From positions 1,364,001 through 1,428,000 of the forward strand of contig NZ_JACHBP010000001.1 in assembly GCF_014200375.1 (NCBI RefSeq): 64,000 bases of DNA, written 5' to 3'. The position numbers and the translations under genes were made by a program. The DNA is from Terrimesophilobacter mesophilus (GTDB taxonomy: Bacteria > Actinomycetota > Actinomycetes > Actinomycetales > Microbacteriaceae). Each line of letters opens with the position of its first letter. Position 1 is the first letter of the stretch. Below are positions 27,168-35,681 of the stretch, piece by piece. The notes below the pieces were generated by a model. It was not told the DNA's origin. It worked only from the letters and a program-made list of their open reading frames with translations, and searched no databases.

Positions 27168-28276
27168 TCGGATACCAAAACCTCATCGCCTGGCTTTAAT
27201 TCCTCGGATCGGATTGCGCTCCATCCGTCGGCGTTTCGAATGACGGTCACCCCCACACGCATCGTGGGTCCTGCTCCCGCACGCTTCATGACGAAGTCAC
27301 CGCTGGCGTCCGAGCGGATAGCGAGGGTCGGCACCGCCGTATCGGGCATCGCCTTGGTTCCAAACAACACGGAAACGCTTTCGCCGATCGAAAGGTCACT
27401 GCCCGCATCGAGGGTAATGCGGATGTCACGCCCCGGGGGCCGACCCGCATTGGTTGAGCTCTGCTGGAAACTGCCGACCTCAGTCACCACGCCGGTAGCG
27501 CTCTTGCCTCCGACACCGTCAATCGTCACCCGCTCTTTTGGCGTGATTTGCAGAGCCTCACCGACGCTTGCACGCACGGTCACATAAGGGGTACCAAACC
27601 CGAGTACTGCGAACGGGTGACTCTCACCTAGCTGCGAGCCTAACGGTGCGATTGACACGAGCGAGACATCACCGAGACCTTTGGGGAAAGTGTAAAACTC
27701 GTCAGTGCTGACATAAGTGCCAGAAAACCGCCCGCCCGGTGGGTCGGTTTTTGTAGCGGCATACACAGCGCGCACGGCAGCCAGCGTCGAACGATCCAAA
27801 GTTCCACTTAGCTCGACACCTAGTGCTTTCTGAAGACTTGATACGTCTGGGCCATTGTCGCCGTATGCCAAGTCGCGGAATAGAGGGATTTCAACGGAGA
27901 AAACGAAGATCGGCCTATCTGATACCTTTCCCAGCCACGCTCCATTACTCAACGGGCCTTCGTGCGCGGCAACCTCCGAGACGATTGACCGCTGGGCACC
28001 GGTAGGTGGCACCACATACACCGGTTCCTGCTGGGCACCGGCAACCTCGCCCTGAATCCGAATATCAGATGATACAGAACGGGACTCTACTGATGCGAAC
28101 ACAACTACGGTTTGGTCTCTAGCGTCAAGCACCACAGCATCTGGTGAACGGACCCACGTACCGAGCACGAAAGCGACTGCCGCGATAACCAACACGACGG
28201 TCACGAAAACCAGCGCACGCAATGGGTGGGCTAGGTGTGGTACACGCCCCTGGCTTGCCCGATCGCTACCCGGCAA
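27164..28276 (-). CDS. Peptidoglycan-binding HlyD/MacA-like adaptor, second cassette
   Basis: A 370-residue adaptor with one N-terminal transmembrane helix, a split lipoyl-like part and a peptidoglycan-binding domain in the middle (LAYGDNGPDVSSLQKALGV, then SGTLDRSTLAAVRAVYAAT), followed by beta-rich membrane-proximal parts. The design matches the adaptor at 15703-16755 although the sequences differ. The start used is TTG at 28276, overlapping the lipoprotein stop; a later in-frame start is possible because no good ribosome site is seen. It should link the MacB-like exporter to the cell wall. Confidence 0.82.
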   Translation of the reverse strand: MPGSDRASQGRVPHLAHPLRALVFVTVVLVIAAVAFVLGTWVRSPDAVVLDARDQTVVVFASVESRSVSSDIRIQGEVAGAQQEPVYVVPPTGAQRSIVSEVAAHEGPLSNGAWLGKVSDRPIFVFSVEIPLFRDLAYGDNGPDVSSLQKALGVELSGTLDRSTLAAVRAVYAATKTDPPGGRFSGTYVSTDEFYTFPKGLGDVSLVSIAPLGSQLGESHPFAVLGFGTPYVTVRASVGEALQITPKERVTIDGVGGKSATGVVTEVGSFQQSSTNAGRPPGRDIRITLDAGSDLSIGESVSVLFGTKAMPDTAVPTLAIRSDASGDFVMKRAGAGPTMRVGVTVIRNADGWSAIRSEELKPGDEVLVSE

Positions 28277-29096
28277 CGGTAGTGATCACTTTCTTCGCTT
28301 CTGCTAACACTTTGTCCACTGAGTCTCGGTAAGCCTTGAGTTCAGCCTCATGAGCATCAATGTAGTCGAGTTGGTTTCGGGTCTCCCAGTCCGCGAGGAT
28401 TTGAACGGTGTTCAGCTTCTCCTTGCAAGCCACGTCCAGTGCTGCGACCTTGAGCTGCTCTTCTCCAGCAGGAGGAAACTGCGGGACCAGAACTCTGGCA
28501 TCAGGGTTGAGCGCTAACCCGTCGGACTCGATACATGATGACCATTTCCCACGCTCAGCTTTGAACTCTGGACTGGCAAGAAGGGCTTCAAACGACTCAT
28601 TGATTCCTCGATCCACGACCGTTTGGTTCGGCGAACTATTTACAGCCATCAAGGGAAGCTGGCGTTCGGTATTGAAGCACGAATGGAATGCTTGCCACCA
28701 GTCGTCGCCAAACGAGTTCTCTTGAGACTCAATCAACTTGGATTCTGCGGACTGCGGAAGTTCATAACCATTATTCTCAGCATCCATGCGAGACCACAGG
28801 CCATAGCGCCGCTCCGGGATCGGGGGGACCGAGGCCCAGTCCTGTCCTGCACGCGGGAAACTCAAACCCTTCTTTCCCATGCACTGTGAAGTGAGTGTGG
28901 CGTTCGCTTGATTTATTGTCTGGGCCTCCGACCAATTCATCGCAAACGCCTCAAGCGGCAATACGATTTGGCTCAACTGTGGGTTCAACTCCGCACGCGC
29001 GCCACTGTGGTCGTGCGAAACACCGTTGGCGCAGCTAGTCAGCCCAAGAACACTGACAAGAACCAACGTCGCCAAACTGGTCGCCCGAGTCCTCAT
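28266..29096 (-). CDS. Lipoprotein C
   Basis: A 276-residue lipoprotein: signal peptide ending in lipobox LTSC (Cys22), then a mature part with several Cys and a coiled, charged C-terminus (EAELKAYRDSVDKVLAEAKK). It has the same kind of short Cys/Gly motif as lipoproteins A and B (SSCIESDGLALN; compare CLEDNGL). The ATG at 29096 is preferred over a TTG at 29102 that overlaps the upstream stop. It occupies the lipoprotein slot of the second cassette, between the secreted protein and the adaptor. Confidence 0.78.
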   Translation of the reverse strand: MRTRATSLATLVLVSVLGLTSCANGVSHDHSGARAELNPQLSQIVLPLEAFAMNWSEAQTINQANATLTSQCMGKKGLSFPRAGQDWASVPPIPERRYGLWSRMDAENNGYELPQSAESKLIESQENSFGDDWWQAFHSCFNTERQLPLMAVNSSPNQTVVDRGINESFEALLASPEFKAERGKWSSCIESDGLALNPDARVLVPQFPPAGEEQLKVAALDVACKEKLNTVQILADWETRNQLDYIDAHEAELKAYRDSVDKVLAEAKKVITTVAG

Positions 29097-29098
29097 CG

Positions 29099-29449
29099 TC
29101 AATAGAAATATAGCGAATCAAACGAGTTGTTGCGCGGATCTAGCCAATTGAAGTAGCCACCGCCCCCAGGCGGAACCTGAAAGACACTACCGCCATATCC
29201 CGGGTCGCTGAAAAAGCCAATGTAGGCTGTTCGGTTGTTACCCGTGGACGAGATGTTGTCGTGGAATCCTGGCAACGACGATTGATTACTTGTCCACGAC
29301 CCGAAAGCACCAGAAAAATTAGCATCGATCCAAGCGCACGCTCGATTGCTCGTACACTGAGAAAAGGATGCTTGGGCCGGCACCCCAATCGCAAGCACTG
29401 ACACAGTGGCCAAAGCGGCGGCGGCGATCACGCCCGCAATTGCCTTCAT
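29099..29449 (-). CDS. Secreted peptidase-inhibitor family I36-like protein
   Basis: A 116-residue secreted protein with a signal peptide ending AQA and a mature domain of the inhibitor I36/beta-gamma-crystallin type: CTSNRACAWIDANFSGAFG, then NNRTAYIGFFSDPGYGGSV and Gly-rich end. Two Cys flank SNRA. The ATG at 29449 has GGAGGA upstream. Known I36 proteins (from Streptomyces) inhibit metallopeptidases; others are of unknown function. It heads the second lipoprotein-adaptor-exporter operon in the slot held by secreted protein B in the first cassette. Confidence 0.8.
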   Translation of the reverse strand: MKAIAGVIAAAALATVSVLAIGVPAQASFSQCTSNRACAWIDANFSGAFGSWTSNQSSLPGFHDNISSTGNNRTAYIGFFSDPGYGGSVFQVPPGGGGYFNWLDPRNNSFDSLYFY

Positions 29450-29835
29450 TTCTGTTCCTCCTCCAAAGGTCGAAGAATCATCTACATATGATTTGTTGAA
29501 GTATAGAACGCTCGGTCTACGAGCGATAGCCCCCAACTTGACACATCAAAAGCCCGGGAACGCGTGCGCGTGATTCCAGATAAGTGACCTGTTCTGACTT
29601 TCCCGCCCCGCAGGTCTCGCCGACTCGTGAGCCCATTTAGTTGCGGGGCAACGACGGCAAAAAGAGGATAATCGCGGAACCCGCAGAGGATAGTTGGAGG
29701 GAGGCCCGAAAAGTGCCCATACGCTGCCTGCTCAGATCCGAGTGAGAACAACCCACTTCACACAATTCGGGGTGGCGATCGCGTTTTGTGTCACAGGGGA
29801 TTGACACGAATCACCTACCAGTTTATTGTCACTTC
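29450..29835. other. Divergent control region
   Basis: 386 bases between the leftward I36 operon and the rightward tetR gene. On the minus strand TATACT near 29495 is a possible -10 for the I36 operon. On the plus strand TTGACA (29801-29806) is a clear -35 for tetR. No gene is seen. Confidence 0.5.
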
Positions 29836-29844
29836 ATGGTGACA
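29827..29844. promoter_or_regulatory. TGTCAC-N6-GTGACA operator over the tetR start
   Basis: The arms TGTCAC (29827-29832) and GTGACA (29839-29844) are a perfect inverted repeat around the ATG at 29836. With TTGACA at 29801-29806, transcription would begin close to that ATG, so the palindrome sits where a TetR protein would repress its own gene, and the message may be leaderless. Confidence 0.6.
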
Positions 29845-30441
29845 CGAAACTATACGATGCGTGCTCGTGCAGACGATGTATCGACGCGGCGCTCGGCGAT
29901 CGTCCAGGCCCTGATCGACCTGGCGATGGTGAAGCTCACGATCGACATCACCCTCGATGATGTAGCGGAGCAGGCCGGGGTCAGTACTAGAACGATCTTG
30001 CGCCATTTCGGCGACCGGGAGGGTCTTCTGGATGCGGCAATCGGGGCTGGAATCGCACTCATCCAGGCCGAACGGGAGCCGGCAGTGGACGACCCGCGCG
30101 AATCGGTCCGGAAGCTCATCGATCACTACGAACTTCGCGGCGACTTTGTCCTCCGAATGCTCGCCCAGGAGGACGACCCTCGGATCCGCGCGCTCACGGC
30201 GAACGGGCGACTCCTCCACCGAGAATGGGTGACGACCGCATTCGGTCTCTGGCTACCGAACGGTCACGCTGAAGATGTGCGACTCACCGATCTGCTCGTC
30301 GTTGCGACCGACGTGTACACCTGGAAACTGCTGCGCCGTGACCGGGGCCTGGCCCGAGCGGATGCTGAGTCACGCATCCGCGATCTCGTCACCGCCGTGC
30401 TCGGCGCCGATCCATTCCTCCCAGACGGGCTACGGCGATGA
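29836..30441 (+). CDS. TetR family transcriptional regulator
   Basis: A 201-residue TetR-type repressor. The N-terminal helix-turn-helix is ITLDDVAEQAGVSTRTILRHFGDREGLL; the rest is a helical ligand-binding domain. The ATG at 29836 lies in a palindrome; an ATG at 29857 is an alternative start. It overlaps the glycosyltransferase gene by 4 bases, so the regulator probably controls both in response to a small molecule that the transferase modifies. Confidence 0.9.
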   Translation: MVTRNYTMRARADDVSTRRSAIVQALIDLAMVKLTIDITLDDVAEQAGVSTRTILRHFGDREGLLDAAIGAGIALIQAEREPAVDDPRESVRKLIDHYELRGDFVLRMLAQEDDPRIRALTANGRLLHREWVTTAFGLWLPNGHAEDVRLTDLLVVATDVYTWKLLRRDRGLARADAESRIRDLVTAVLGADPFLPDGLRR

Positions 30442-31535
30442 CCGACGCGCTCTTCGTCACCGTCGACGGCGGCGGGAACCTGCCGCCTGCTCTCGCGCTC
30501 GCCTACCGTATCGTCGAGCGTGGCGGTACCGCCCGATTCATCGGGAATGAGATCCAGCGTGCGCGGATCGAGACGGCAGGCTTTACCTTCCAACCCATCG
30601 ACGGATGGTTCGGCTACGACGCCTCGGCCAGGCGCAGTACGTGGCAAGGCGTCACCACACAGGCGAAGTTGTTCGCCGACCGGATCTTTGCGCGCACTGC
30701 CATCGAATCGGCGGCGGCTCAGCCAACCGATGTGGTTGTCATCGACACACTGCTCTATGGCGCACTCGAGGGGGCCGTCAAAGCAGGGCTGCCAGTGGTG
30801 CAACTCGTCCACATGTTCTCCGGATTCGCACTGAGAAACGCGAAAGGCTCTTTTGGTCTGTTCGTCAGAATGAACGGGGTGGACCCGGTCCGCGCCCTCA
30901 CCGCACCGAAGCTCACTCTCGTCGCCACCCGACCGGAGTTCGACCGCACCGCGATGCCTCACGCGCGGCACACCGGATTCTTCTGGCAGGGCAGTCCGGT
31001 CGAGGCGAAGCCACGCGAGACCCCGCGAATCCTCGTCTCCTACTCGACCACCGCATTCCCGGGTCAGCCCGAGGTGCTGCAGCGCACCGTCGACGGCCTC
31101 GGTTCGCTCGATGCCGAGGTCATCGTGACGACTGGCCCGTCCATCGACCCCGACTCAATCCGACCCGCCGCGAACACGACGATCCACAGCTTCCTCGACC
31201 ATGGCAAACTCCTGCCGGAGACTTCGCTCGTCATCGGTCACGGCGGTCATTCAACCGCGTCACGAGCCCTCGCCTATGGCGTTCCCATGCTGGTCTTGCC
31301 GATGCATCCGCTCATGGATCAGCCACTCGTCGGGAAGGCAATCGCTGAGCAAGGTGTCGGGCTGACAATCCCCAAGCGGTCTACCGCGACAGCCATCCGC
31401 GAGGCCACAGTCAGGTTGCTGGGCGACGAGAGGATTCGTGCGACGGCCGGAGAGCTCGGTGCCTCGATCCGAGAACGTGATGGTGCGGCTGTCGCCGTTG
31501 ATGCGCTGGAGACCTTCGTTGGCGCCCCGGGGTAG
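30438..31535 (+). CDS. GT1 family glycosyltransferase (MGT-like)
   Basis: A 365-residue glycosyltransferase of the GT-B, UDP-glycosyltransferase type. The C-terminal nucleotide-sugar site shows VIGHGGHSTASRALAYGVPMLVLP followed by HPLMDQPLVGKAI, the family's donor-binding motif. Macrolide glycosyltransferases of this group inactivate antibiotics; others decorate natural products. The ATG at 30438 overlaps tetR. A resistance or detoxification role fits the regulator-enzyme pairing, but the acceptor cannot be told from sequence. Confidence 0.88.
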   Translation: MTDALFVTVDGGGNLPPALALAYRIVERGGTARFIGNEIQRARIETAGFTFQPIDGWFGYDASARRSTWQGVTTQAKLFADRIFARTAIESAAAQPTDVVVIDTLLYGALEGAVKAGLPVVQLVHMFSGFALRNAKGSFGLFVRMNGVDPVRALTAPKLTLVATRPEFDRTAMPHARHTGFFWQGSPVEAKPRETPRILVSYSTTAFPGQPEVLQRTVDGLGSLDAEVIVTTGPSIDPDSIRPAANTTIHSFLDHGKLLPETSLVIGHGGHSTASRALAYGVPMLVLPMHPLMDQPLVGKAIAEQGVGLTIPKRSTATAIREATVRLLGDERIRATAGELGASIRERDGAAVAVDALETFVGAPG

Positions 31536-31938
31536 TGCCCATAGAGTTCACTCAGGTCCGCTCCCAACTCACACCGATGCCAGGAGCCGATCCAGAGGCC
31601 GCGGGGCGCGGTTCGGCCCGAGCGCGTCGACGAGTGCGCTCGCGTAACGTGCCTTCCTCTCGCCGATCGTCCCCATGAAGCGATGAAGCTGAAGCTCGAC
31701 CGCCCTCGACCGCTGCGCGGGCTGGTTCTGGAAGATGCGGAATGACGCAGGCGCCCTCTGCTGCGAGGTCGCGATCGCGACGCCGGTGCGCTGCGAACCG
31801 GCCTGAGGATTGCTCTTGCGCACGAACCGGTGAGGAGTAATGTTCTGGTTGGCCCGCCGGGACATCCGACGAACCCGTGATGAAATCTTCGGGCCGGCCC
31901 CGTCACTGTCGACGAGCCGGCGCAAGGGAAGGAACACT
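31536..31938. other. No convincing gene; possible right edge of the island
   Basis: About 400 bases. A minus-strand frame (31569-32015) reads through but has no start with a ribosome site and runs over the DUF6220 gene. The first gene of the conserved block follows, so the boundary of the accessory region is probably here. No direct repeat of the tRNA-Ala end was found. Confidence 0.4.
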
Positions 31939-32400
31939 GTGAGTTCTGCAACAACACCCTCCACAACCGCCAAACCCGTCGCCGGCTGGCGCGTCGTCTG
32001 CGACACCATCTTCAAGTGGGTCGCCCTGCTCGGCCTCCTGCTCAGCCTGCTTCAGGTGACGCTCGCCGCACTCGGCTTCTGGGGTGCAGAGGAGAAGCCG
32101 GGCGACCAGGCCTGGGGCATGGCCGCGTTCGAACCGCACGCCATCAACGGCATGATCCTCTACACAGTCGCCGCAGTTCTGTTCATCCTCGGCCTGCTGG
32201 CGATGTCCGGATGGAAGGGCTGGCTCATCCCGCTCATCCTGTTCGCTCTCCTGTTCTTCGTCCAGGGACTTCTGGTCGGCCTCGGCTTCGGGGTGAGCAA
32301 GTGGTTCGGCTTCCTGCATGCCCTCGACGGAGTGCTGATCATCGCCGGGTTCGCCTGGCTCTACTTCGACCGGATGCGGCATCCGCTCAAGAAGGGATGA
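31939..32400 (+). CDS. DUF6220-like four-helix membrane protein
   Basis: A 153-residue integral membrane protein with about four transmembrane helices: near 20-42, 62-85, 90-115 and 122-143, with conserved FEPHAINGMILYTVAAVLF and FLHALDGVLIIAG. The His residues before helices 2 and 4 are characteristic of DUF6220 proteins. The GTG at 31939 has a GGAAGGA ribosome site. Function unknown. Confidence 0.7.
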   Translation: MSSATTPSTTAKPVAGWRVVCDTIFKWVALLGLLLSLLQVTLAALGFWGAEEKPGDQAWGMAAFEPHAINGMILYTVAAVLFILGLLAMSGWKGWLIPLILFALLFFVQGLLVGLGFGVSKWFGFLHALDGVLIIAGFAWLYFDRMRHPLKKG

Positions 32401-32410
32401 TTTCTGAGGG

Positions 32411-32947
32411 TCAGTCGGACGTGGGGGGCTCAGGCTCGTCACTGACCCACAGTTCGTCATCCGCACGCAGCGTCTGCCATGCGGCGTAGGCGACGCCGGC
32501 AGCGGCCACGAGTCCGACTCCGATGAGGATGTAGCGACCGGGGCCGCTGCTCGGCTTCGCCGGAGCGACGGTCTTCGACGTCGAGCGAGCGACACGGCTG
32601 AGCGCCTGCCGCACTTGCGGACTGCGCGCGACCTCCAGGGCGGCGAGTGCCGTTCCCAGCGCCGAGGAGACGGCGGGGAGCACATCGCGGGAGACCTTGT
32701 CGCGCGCTGCTCCTGCGACGTTGCGACCGACCTCCAGTCCCGTCTCCACCCCCGGGCGCACGCGAGACTCGTACAGGTCGCGCACGCGCGGGACGAACTC
32801 CTCCCGACTGACGTTCGAGAGTTGTCTGCGGGCTTCCTTCACGACCTTCGTCGCGTGGTCGAGAACATCCCTCTGGTCGTCCCACAGCTCCGACGCACCG
32901 CGCTTCAGTCGGTTCAGTTCGCGCTGGCGTTTACGTGACAGCCCCAT
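32411..32947 (-). CDS. Conserved actinobacterial protein with one C-terminal membrane helix
   Basis: A 178-residue protein. A basic, helical N-terminal region (KRQRELNRLKRGASELWDD) and a long charged helical stretch precede a Pro-rich linker, one transmembrane helix (YILIGVGLVAAAGVAYAAW) and a short tail LRADDELWVSDEPEPP. The tail is reminiscent of the small DLW-type proteins found after tRNA-Ala in actinobacteria. It sits next to ppiA, facing it from the opposite strand. Function unknown. Confidence 0.75.
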   Translation of the reverse strand: MGLSRKRQRELNRLKRGASELWDDQRDVLDHATKVVKEARRQLSNVSREEFVPRVRDLYESRVRPGVETGLEVGRNVAGAARDKVSRDVLPAVSSALGTALAALEVARSPQVRQALSRVARSTSKTVAPAKPSSGPGRYILIGVGLVAAAGVAYAAWQTLRADDELWVSDEPEPPTSD

Positions 32948-33070
32948 GAATAACCTCCGTCGTGTGGTGGTCGGATATGGTTCCTATCCTCCCACGAGCC
33001 CAACTGGCAGCAAACACGGTCTCGCTGGGCGAACGCTGACACCGCCGCGACACTGTGAAAGAATTGTCCA

Positions 33071-33610
33071 ATGCCTGCACACACTCACGTCGCCACCATC
33101 CACACCAACCTCGGTGACATCACCGTCAACCTCCTCGCCAACCATGCGCCAAAGACGGTCGCCAACTTCGTCGGCCTCGCCACGGGGCAGATCGAGTGGA
33201 CGGATCCGAGCACGCAGGAGAAGACGAACCGTCCCCTCTACGACGGTGTGGTCTTCCACCGCATCATCGACGACTTCATGATCCAGGGAGGCGACCCGCT
33301 CGGACAGGGCATCGGCGGCCCCGGCTACCAGTTCGACGACGAGATCCACCCGGAGCTCAACTTCAACGAGCCCTACGTCCTCGCGATGGCGAATGCCGGC
33401 ATCCAGATGGGCCGCGGAACGAACGGCTCGCAGTTCTTCATCACGACGGTGCCGACCCCGTGGCTGCAGGGCAAGCACACCATCTTCGGCATCGTCGATG
33501 GCGAGGACTCGAAGGACACGGTCAAGAAGATCGAGTCGGTCAAGAAGGACGGTCGCGACCGTCCGATCGAGCCCGTGGTGATCGAGAGCATCACGATCGA
33601 CGAGCTCTGA
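33071..33610 (+). CDS. ppiA: Cyclophilin-type peptidyl-prolyl isomerase
   Basis: A 179-residue cytoplasmic cyclophilin that speeds cis-trans isomerisation at Pro. The active-site features are FHRIIDDFMIQGGDP and TNGSQFFITTVPTPWLQGKHTIFG, with the expected Arg, Phe, Gln, Trp and His. No signal peptide. It starts the conserved block of ppiA, rhomboid, crgA and sortase. The rhomboid gene follows after 2 bases. Confidence 0.96.
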   Translation: MPAHTHVATIHTNLGDITVNLLANHAPKTVANFVGLATGQIEWTDPSTQEKTNRPLYDGVVFHRIIDDFMIQGGDPLGQGIGGPGYQFDDEIHPELNFNEPYVLAMANAGIQMGRGTNGSQFFITTVPTPWLQGKHTIFGIVDGEDSKDTVKKIESVKKDGRDRPIEPVVIESITIDEL

Positions 33611-33612
33611 GG

Positions 33613-34458
33613 GTGACGGACTCCTCCACCACCGCGTCGGATGTCTGCTATCGCCATCCGAATCGGCAGAGCTTCGTGCTCTGCCAGCGCTGTGGCCGCA
33701 CGATCTGCGCGGACTGCCAGACGCCGGCCGCCGTGGGATTCCACTGCCCGGAGTGCATGAAGGAGGCCAGGCAGTCCGCGCCCCGGACCAGGCCGGCCGT
33801 CGTCACGGCATTCCGTGCGAACAGTTCGACGCCCGTCGTCACGTATTCGATCATCGCTCTCTGCGTCGTGATCTACATCGCGCAACTCCTCAGCAACGGC
33901 GCCGTGACCGCCGCGCTCTTCTACCACCCCTTCCTCACCGAGACGCAGCCGTGGCGGATGATCACCTCGCTCTTCCTGCACTCTCCCCAGACCTACCTCC
34001 ACATCATCTTCAACATGTTCTCGCTCTTCGTGATCGGCCCTCCCCTGGAGCTCGCGCTCGGCCGGTGGCGATATCTCGCGCTCTACCTCCTGAGCGGACT
34101 CGGCGGATCCGTTGCGGTGCTGCTCCTGGCTCCGACGACGGGCGTGCTCGGAGCCTCCGGCGCGATCTTCGGCCTGCTCGGTGCGTTCTTCATCATCCAG
34201 CGTCGGCTCGGCGGGCGGAACATGCAGATCATCGTCGTGATCGGCATCAACCTGGTGATCGGCTTCGTCATCCCGAACATCGCCTGGCAGGCGCACGTGG
34301 GAGGCCTGGTCGTCGGCGGCCTCGTCGCGTTCGTGCTGTTGAGGACGCGTCCGACTCGCAAGCGGAACGAACAGCTGGTCCTGTTGTTCTCGGTGTTCGT
34401 CGGGCTCGTGGTCCTGACGGTCATCGGTGTCATGCTCCTGCACAACCGGTTGCTCTGA
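33613..34458 (+). CDS. Rhomboid family intramembrane serine protease with zinc ribbon
   Basis: A 281-residue rhomboid. The cytoplasmic N-terminus has Cys pairs of a B-box/zinc-ribbon type (CQRCGRTICADC, then CPEC). Six or more transmembrane helices follow. The catalytic Ser is in GASGAIFG (near 181) and the His in WQAHVGG (near 226). It cleaves membrane proteins within their helices. The GTG at 33613 lies 2 bases after the ppiA stop. Confidence 0.94.
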   Translation: MTDSSTTASDVCYRHPNRQSFVLCQRCGRTICADCQTPAAVGFHCPECMKEARQSAPRTRPAVVTAFRANSSTPVVTYSIIALCVVIYIAQLLSNGAVTAALFYHPFLTETQPWRMITSLFLHSPQTYLHIIFNMFSLFVIGPPLELALGRWRYLALYLLSGLGGSVAVLLLAPTTGVLGASGAIFGLLGAFFIIQRRLGGRNMQIIVVIGINLVIGFVIPNIAWQAHVGGLVVGGLVAFVLLRTRPTRKRNEQLVLLFSVFVGLVVLTVIGVMLLHNRLL

Positions 34459-34504
34459 ACCGCCACCGGATGCTGTGAACCGCGAGTGGACGTCCGGCCG
34501 GTTT

Positions 34505-34547
34505 CCACAGCCTTATCCACAGTGGGGATAATTACACGAATGTAATT
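34505..34547. promoter_or_regulatory. DnaA-box cluster and hairpin between rhomboid and crgA
   Basis: TTATCCACA (34513-34521) is a perfect consensus DnaA box; GGGGATAA beside it is a diverged box on the other strand, giving a near-palindrome, and TTTCCACAG (34502-34510) is a third weak match. AATTACA-CGAA-TGTAATT (34530-34547) is a perfect 7-base inverted repeat that may end transcription of the two convergent genes. Confidence 0.55.
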
Positions 34548-34571
34548 GTGGGGTTCAGCTCATGGAGTTGG

Positions 34572-34814
34572 TCAGCTTCGCCAACGAGTCGTCATGAGGA
34601 AGCCCACGAAGAGGATTCCGAACCCGACCAGAATGTTCCAGTCCTTGAGCGAGGCGACCGGGAGCGTGCCCTGGCTCACGTAGAAGACGATGATCCAGGC
34701 GAGGCCGAGCAGCATGAGCCCGAACATGATGGGTTTGAACCAGACCGCATTGGGGGCGTCGTCTCCGGATCGCGACTCCTGCGGCTGTTCGGACTTCGAG
34801 GTGCTTCTTGCCAT
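34572..34814 (-). CDS. crgA: Cell division protein CrgA
   Basis: An 80-residue protein with a polar N-terminus and two transmembrane helices (about 28-47 and 62-77), the CrgA layout. The stretch NAVWFKPIMFGLMLLGLAWIIVFY is characteristic. CrgA is a small actinobacterial divisome protein that interacts with FtsZ, FtsI and other septal factors. It lies in the conserved position near sortase and PknB genes. Confidence 0.93.
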   Translation of the reverse strand: MARSTSKSEQPQESRSGDDAPNAVWFKPIMFGLMLLGLAWIIVFYVSQGTLPVASLKDWNILVGFGILFVGFLMTTRWRS

Positions 34815-34895
34815 GCCGGAATTCTATCCTGAAAGCCTGTCGCGGCATCCGCGCTCAATGCGACGGCCATCGGCGGAGAGCCTAGAATCGAACTC

Positions 34896-35678
34896 ATGAC
34901 CGTTGACCCGCCGGCCACGACTCGCAAGGCCGCGACGAGAACGCGCCGCCGTGCCCGCCGCCGGGTGACGATCGTCGGCGTCTTCGGGGAGCTTCTCATC
35001 ACCGCTGGAGCGCTGGTGTTCCTGTTCCTGGGTTGGCAGTTGTGGCTGAACGACATCATCGTCGGAAATCAGGACAACCACACGGCGGCGAGCCTCGCCG
35101 ACTCCTGGGATTCCGGCAACATCTCGCTCAACCATGAGGAGCCGGTCGCCCCCGACTATGGCGACCCGGTGGTGCCGGCGAAGCCGAGCACAGACCAGAC
35201 CTTCGCCGTCATCTACGTTCCACGATTCGGAAAAGACTGGGTGCGTGAGATCGCGGAGGGCATCGGAGTCGCCGATGTGCTCAACACGGGGCGCATCGGG
35301 CATTACCCCACAACGCAGCTTCCCGGCCAGGTCGGCAACTTCGCACTGGCCGCGCACCGACTCACTCACGGGGCACCGTTCCGCGACATCGACCAGCTGC
35401 GCATCGGGGACAAGCTGTATGTCAAGACCAAGGACGGATACTTCACCTACATCTTCCGGAATCTCGAATACGTGAGCCCGCAGGGGGTCGGCGTCCTCGA
35501 CCCTGTGCCGCAGCAGTCTGACGTCGACGGCACCACCCAGGTGCTCACGATCATGAGCTGCAACCCGAAGTGGTCCACCGCGGAGCGGATCATCGCCTAC
35601 GCCGTATTCGACTCGTGGCAGCCCATCTCCGTGGGGCCGCCAGCGGCCATCGCCTCGCTGGCGAACGCGAAGGGATAG
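34896..35678 (+). CDS. Class E sortase
   Basis: A 260-residue membrane-anchored sortase. It has a basic N-terminus, one transmembrane helix (about 27-48) and a beta-barrel catalytic domain with His in FALAAHRLTHG (near 154), Cys in LTIMSCNPKW (near 221) and Arg in TAERI (near 230). Class E sortases join surface proteins with an LAxTG-type signal to peptidoglycan in actinobacteria. It is transcribed with the small membrane gene and the amidotransferase that follow. Confidence 0.95.
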   Translation: MTVDPPATTRKAATRTRRRARRRVTIVGVFGELLITAGALVFLFLGWQLWLNDIIVGNQDNHTAASLADSWDSGNISLNHEEPVAPDYGDPVVPAKPSTDQTFAVIYVPRFGKDWVREIAEGIGVADVLNTGRIGHYPTTQLPGQVGNFALAAHRLTHGAPFRDIDQLRIGDKLYVKTKDGYFTYIFRNLEYVSPQGVGVLDPVPQQSDVDGTTQVLTIMSCNPKWSTAERIIAYAVFDSWQPISVGPPAAIASLANAKG

Positions 35679-35681
35679 CGC

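Noticed and set aside
6570-31938. Direct repeat of the tRNA-Ala 3' end as an attachment site
   Set aside because: Reading through the island and its right edge gave no convincing second copy; only short partial matches such as CCTAGGC.
31569-32015. Minus-strand frame of 148 codons before the DUF6220 gene
   Set aside because: It overlaps the DUF6220 gene, has no ribosome site, and reads as Arg/Ala-rich shadow sequence. A decayed gene cannot be excluded.
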